Shown: piece by piece, positions 63,566-64,000 of the stretch | Numbering within the stretch: position 1 is the first letter of the stretch | Layout of the letters: the number at the start of each line of letters is the position of its first letter | Source of the DNA: Marinagarivorans sp. | GTDB taxonomy: Bacteria; Pseudomonadota; Gammaproteobacteria; Pseudomonadales; Cellvibrionaceae | Direction: 5' to 3' | Assembly (NCBI GenBank): GCA_028281865.1 | Contig: JANQJB010000093.1 | Location: 1-64,000, forward strand | DNA length: 64,000 bases | The notes under the pieces: generated by a model | Seen by the model: the letters and a program-made list of their open reading frames with translations, nothing else | Databases searched by the model: none | Told to the model about the DNA's origin: nothing | Position numbers and translations under genes: made by a program

Positions 63566-64000
63566 TTACACTCCTAAACCAAACCAACTCGATCTATAGG
63601 CTAATCCAATAAACACATAGACCGAAATAAATAATAAACTCAATACACCCAACACGATGGCATCCGTTCGTATTACGCGGCGAGAAAATGCTGTTTTTGT
63701 GTGGGGTATATCAACTAAAACAGGAATATCAAATTTACTGGCTAAAGTATCGTGAAAACGAATGCGAGGGTCGAGAATCACATAAGCAAATAACACCCCA
63801 AGTGGCACACCGATGCCCGCTAACACACCCAAGACAGCAAAATGAATAAAGCGCAACCCCGAGGGTTGATTTGGGAACACTGCCGGTTCTTGAATCTTAT
63901 AGGTCACACCTTGCCCCTCACTGCTAAGCGACATCGATAAGCGAGCTTTTTCTTTGCTTTCAAGCATTTCCTCATAAATGTTGCGTGTGACATTGTAATC
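63566..64000 (-). CDS. Chain-length determinant (Wzz-type) protein, C-terminal part (5' end beyond window)
   Basis: About 144 C-terminal residues are visible; the frame stays open to the window edge (DYNVTRNIYEEML...), so the start lies outside. YNVTRNIYEEMLESKEKARLS is the end of the periplasmic coiled coil. VTYKIQEPAVFPNQPSGLRFIH is the conserved proline-rich Wzz segment before the second membrane helix (FAVLGVLAGIGVPLGVLFAYV). A further segment DPRIRFHDTLASKFDIPVLVDIP is typical of the XrtA/EPS subgroup, and an additional C-terminal helix (IVLGVLSLLFISVYVFIGLAY) follows. It sets polymer length at the inner membrane with the CpsD-like protein encoded directly downstream. Confidence 0.85.
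   Translation of the reverse strand, partial: DYNVTRNIYEEMLESKEKARLSMSLSSEGQGVTYKIQEPAVFPNQPSGLRFIHFAVLGVLAGIGVPLGVLFAYVILDPRIRFHDTLASKFDIPVLVDIPHTKTAFSRRVIRTDAIVLGVLSLLFISVYVFIGLAYRSSWFGLGV

Overview
The window looks like a chromosomal segment of a marine, polysaccharide-degrading gammaproteobacterium, most likely of the Cellvibrionaceae/Saccharophagus-Teredinibacter type. I base this on long poly-serine linkers in exported lipoproteins, TonB-dependent receptor, sulfatase and GH27 genes, DUF1631 and DUF4197 proteins, and a complete-looking exosortase A (XrtA/PEP-CTERM) exopolysaccharide locus. The taxon is an inference from gene style, not a sequence match. No tRNA, rRNA, CRISPR array, transposase or phage gene was seen.

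Layout. 1-8.3 kb: exported lipoproteins. These are a poly-Ser protein with a CBM2-like module (cut by the window edge), a DUF1592-type cytochrome-like protein with its usual DUF1552 partner, and a cadherin-like/beta-propeller lipoprotein. 8.4-10.7 kb (minus): a small cassette of a class 3 lipase, a DUF6795 lipoprotein, a cREC-type receiver protein and a tiny unknown ORF, which resembles an effector/immunity cassette. 10.8-26.5 kb: housekeeping and scattered metabolic genes (DUF4197, cysteine synthase, TonB receptor, NhaR-like LysR regulator, ribosome-hibernation-like protein, sulfatase, aldehyde dehydrogenase, dGTPase, S9 peptidase).

25.8-34.3 kb is the most unusual region. A Crp-type regulator with an intact cyclic-nucleotide phosphate-binding cassette is divergent from a 1278-residue protein in which a DyP-type peroxidase is fused to a full-length cytochrome P450-like domain with a non-canonical ExxR motif. 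Convergent with that gene is a class III nucleotide cyclase-AAA-TPR protein. The long intergenic region between the Crp gene and the fusion gene carries repeated GGTTATA half-sites, one a perfect palindrome. The architecture recalls fungal peroxidase-P450 oxylipin synthases, and the neighbours suggest cyclic-nucleotide control; both points are inference.

34.3-39.2 kb: a Tat/lipoprotein GH27 alpha-galactosidase-like enzyme and a DUF1631 protein. 39.7-64 kb: the XrtA exopolysaccharide locus. The plus strand carries the prsK-prsR sensor/regulator pair, then a sugar-transferase initiator, an outer-membrane beta-barrel, an acetyltransferase-like protein and exosortase A. The minus strand carries a polysaccharide deacetylase and the long operon of chain-length determinant (partial), CpsD-like ATPase with a degenerate P-loop, PrsT, a RIFT-barrel/toroid protein, three glycosyltransferases, FemAB, asparagine-synthase-like amidotransferase and a hexapeptide acyltransferase. 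The two halves converge at about 50.27 kb. PrsK/PrsR probably control the locus, the glycosyltransferases and modifying enzymes build and decorate the polymer, the Wzz/CpsD pair and the beta-barrel handle length and export, and XrtA processes PEP-CTERM proteins encoded elsewhere.
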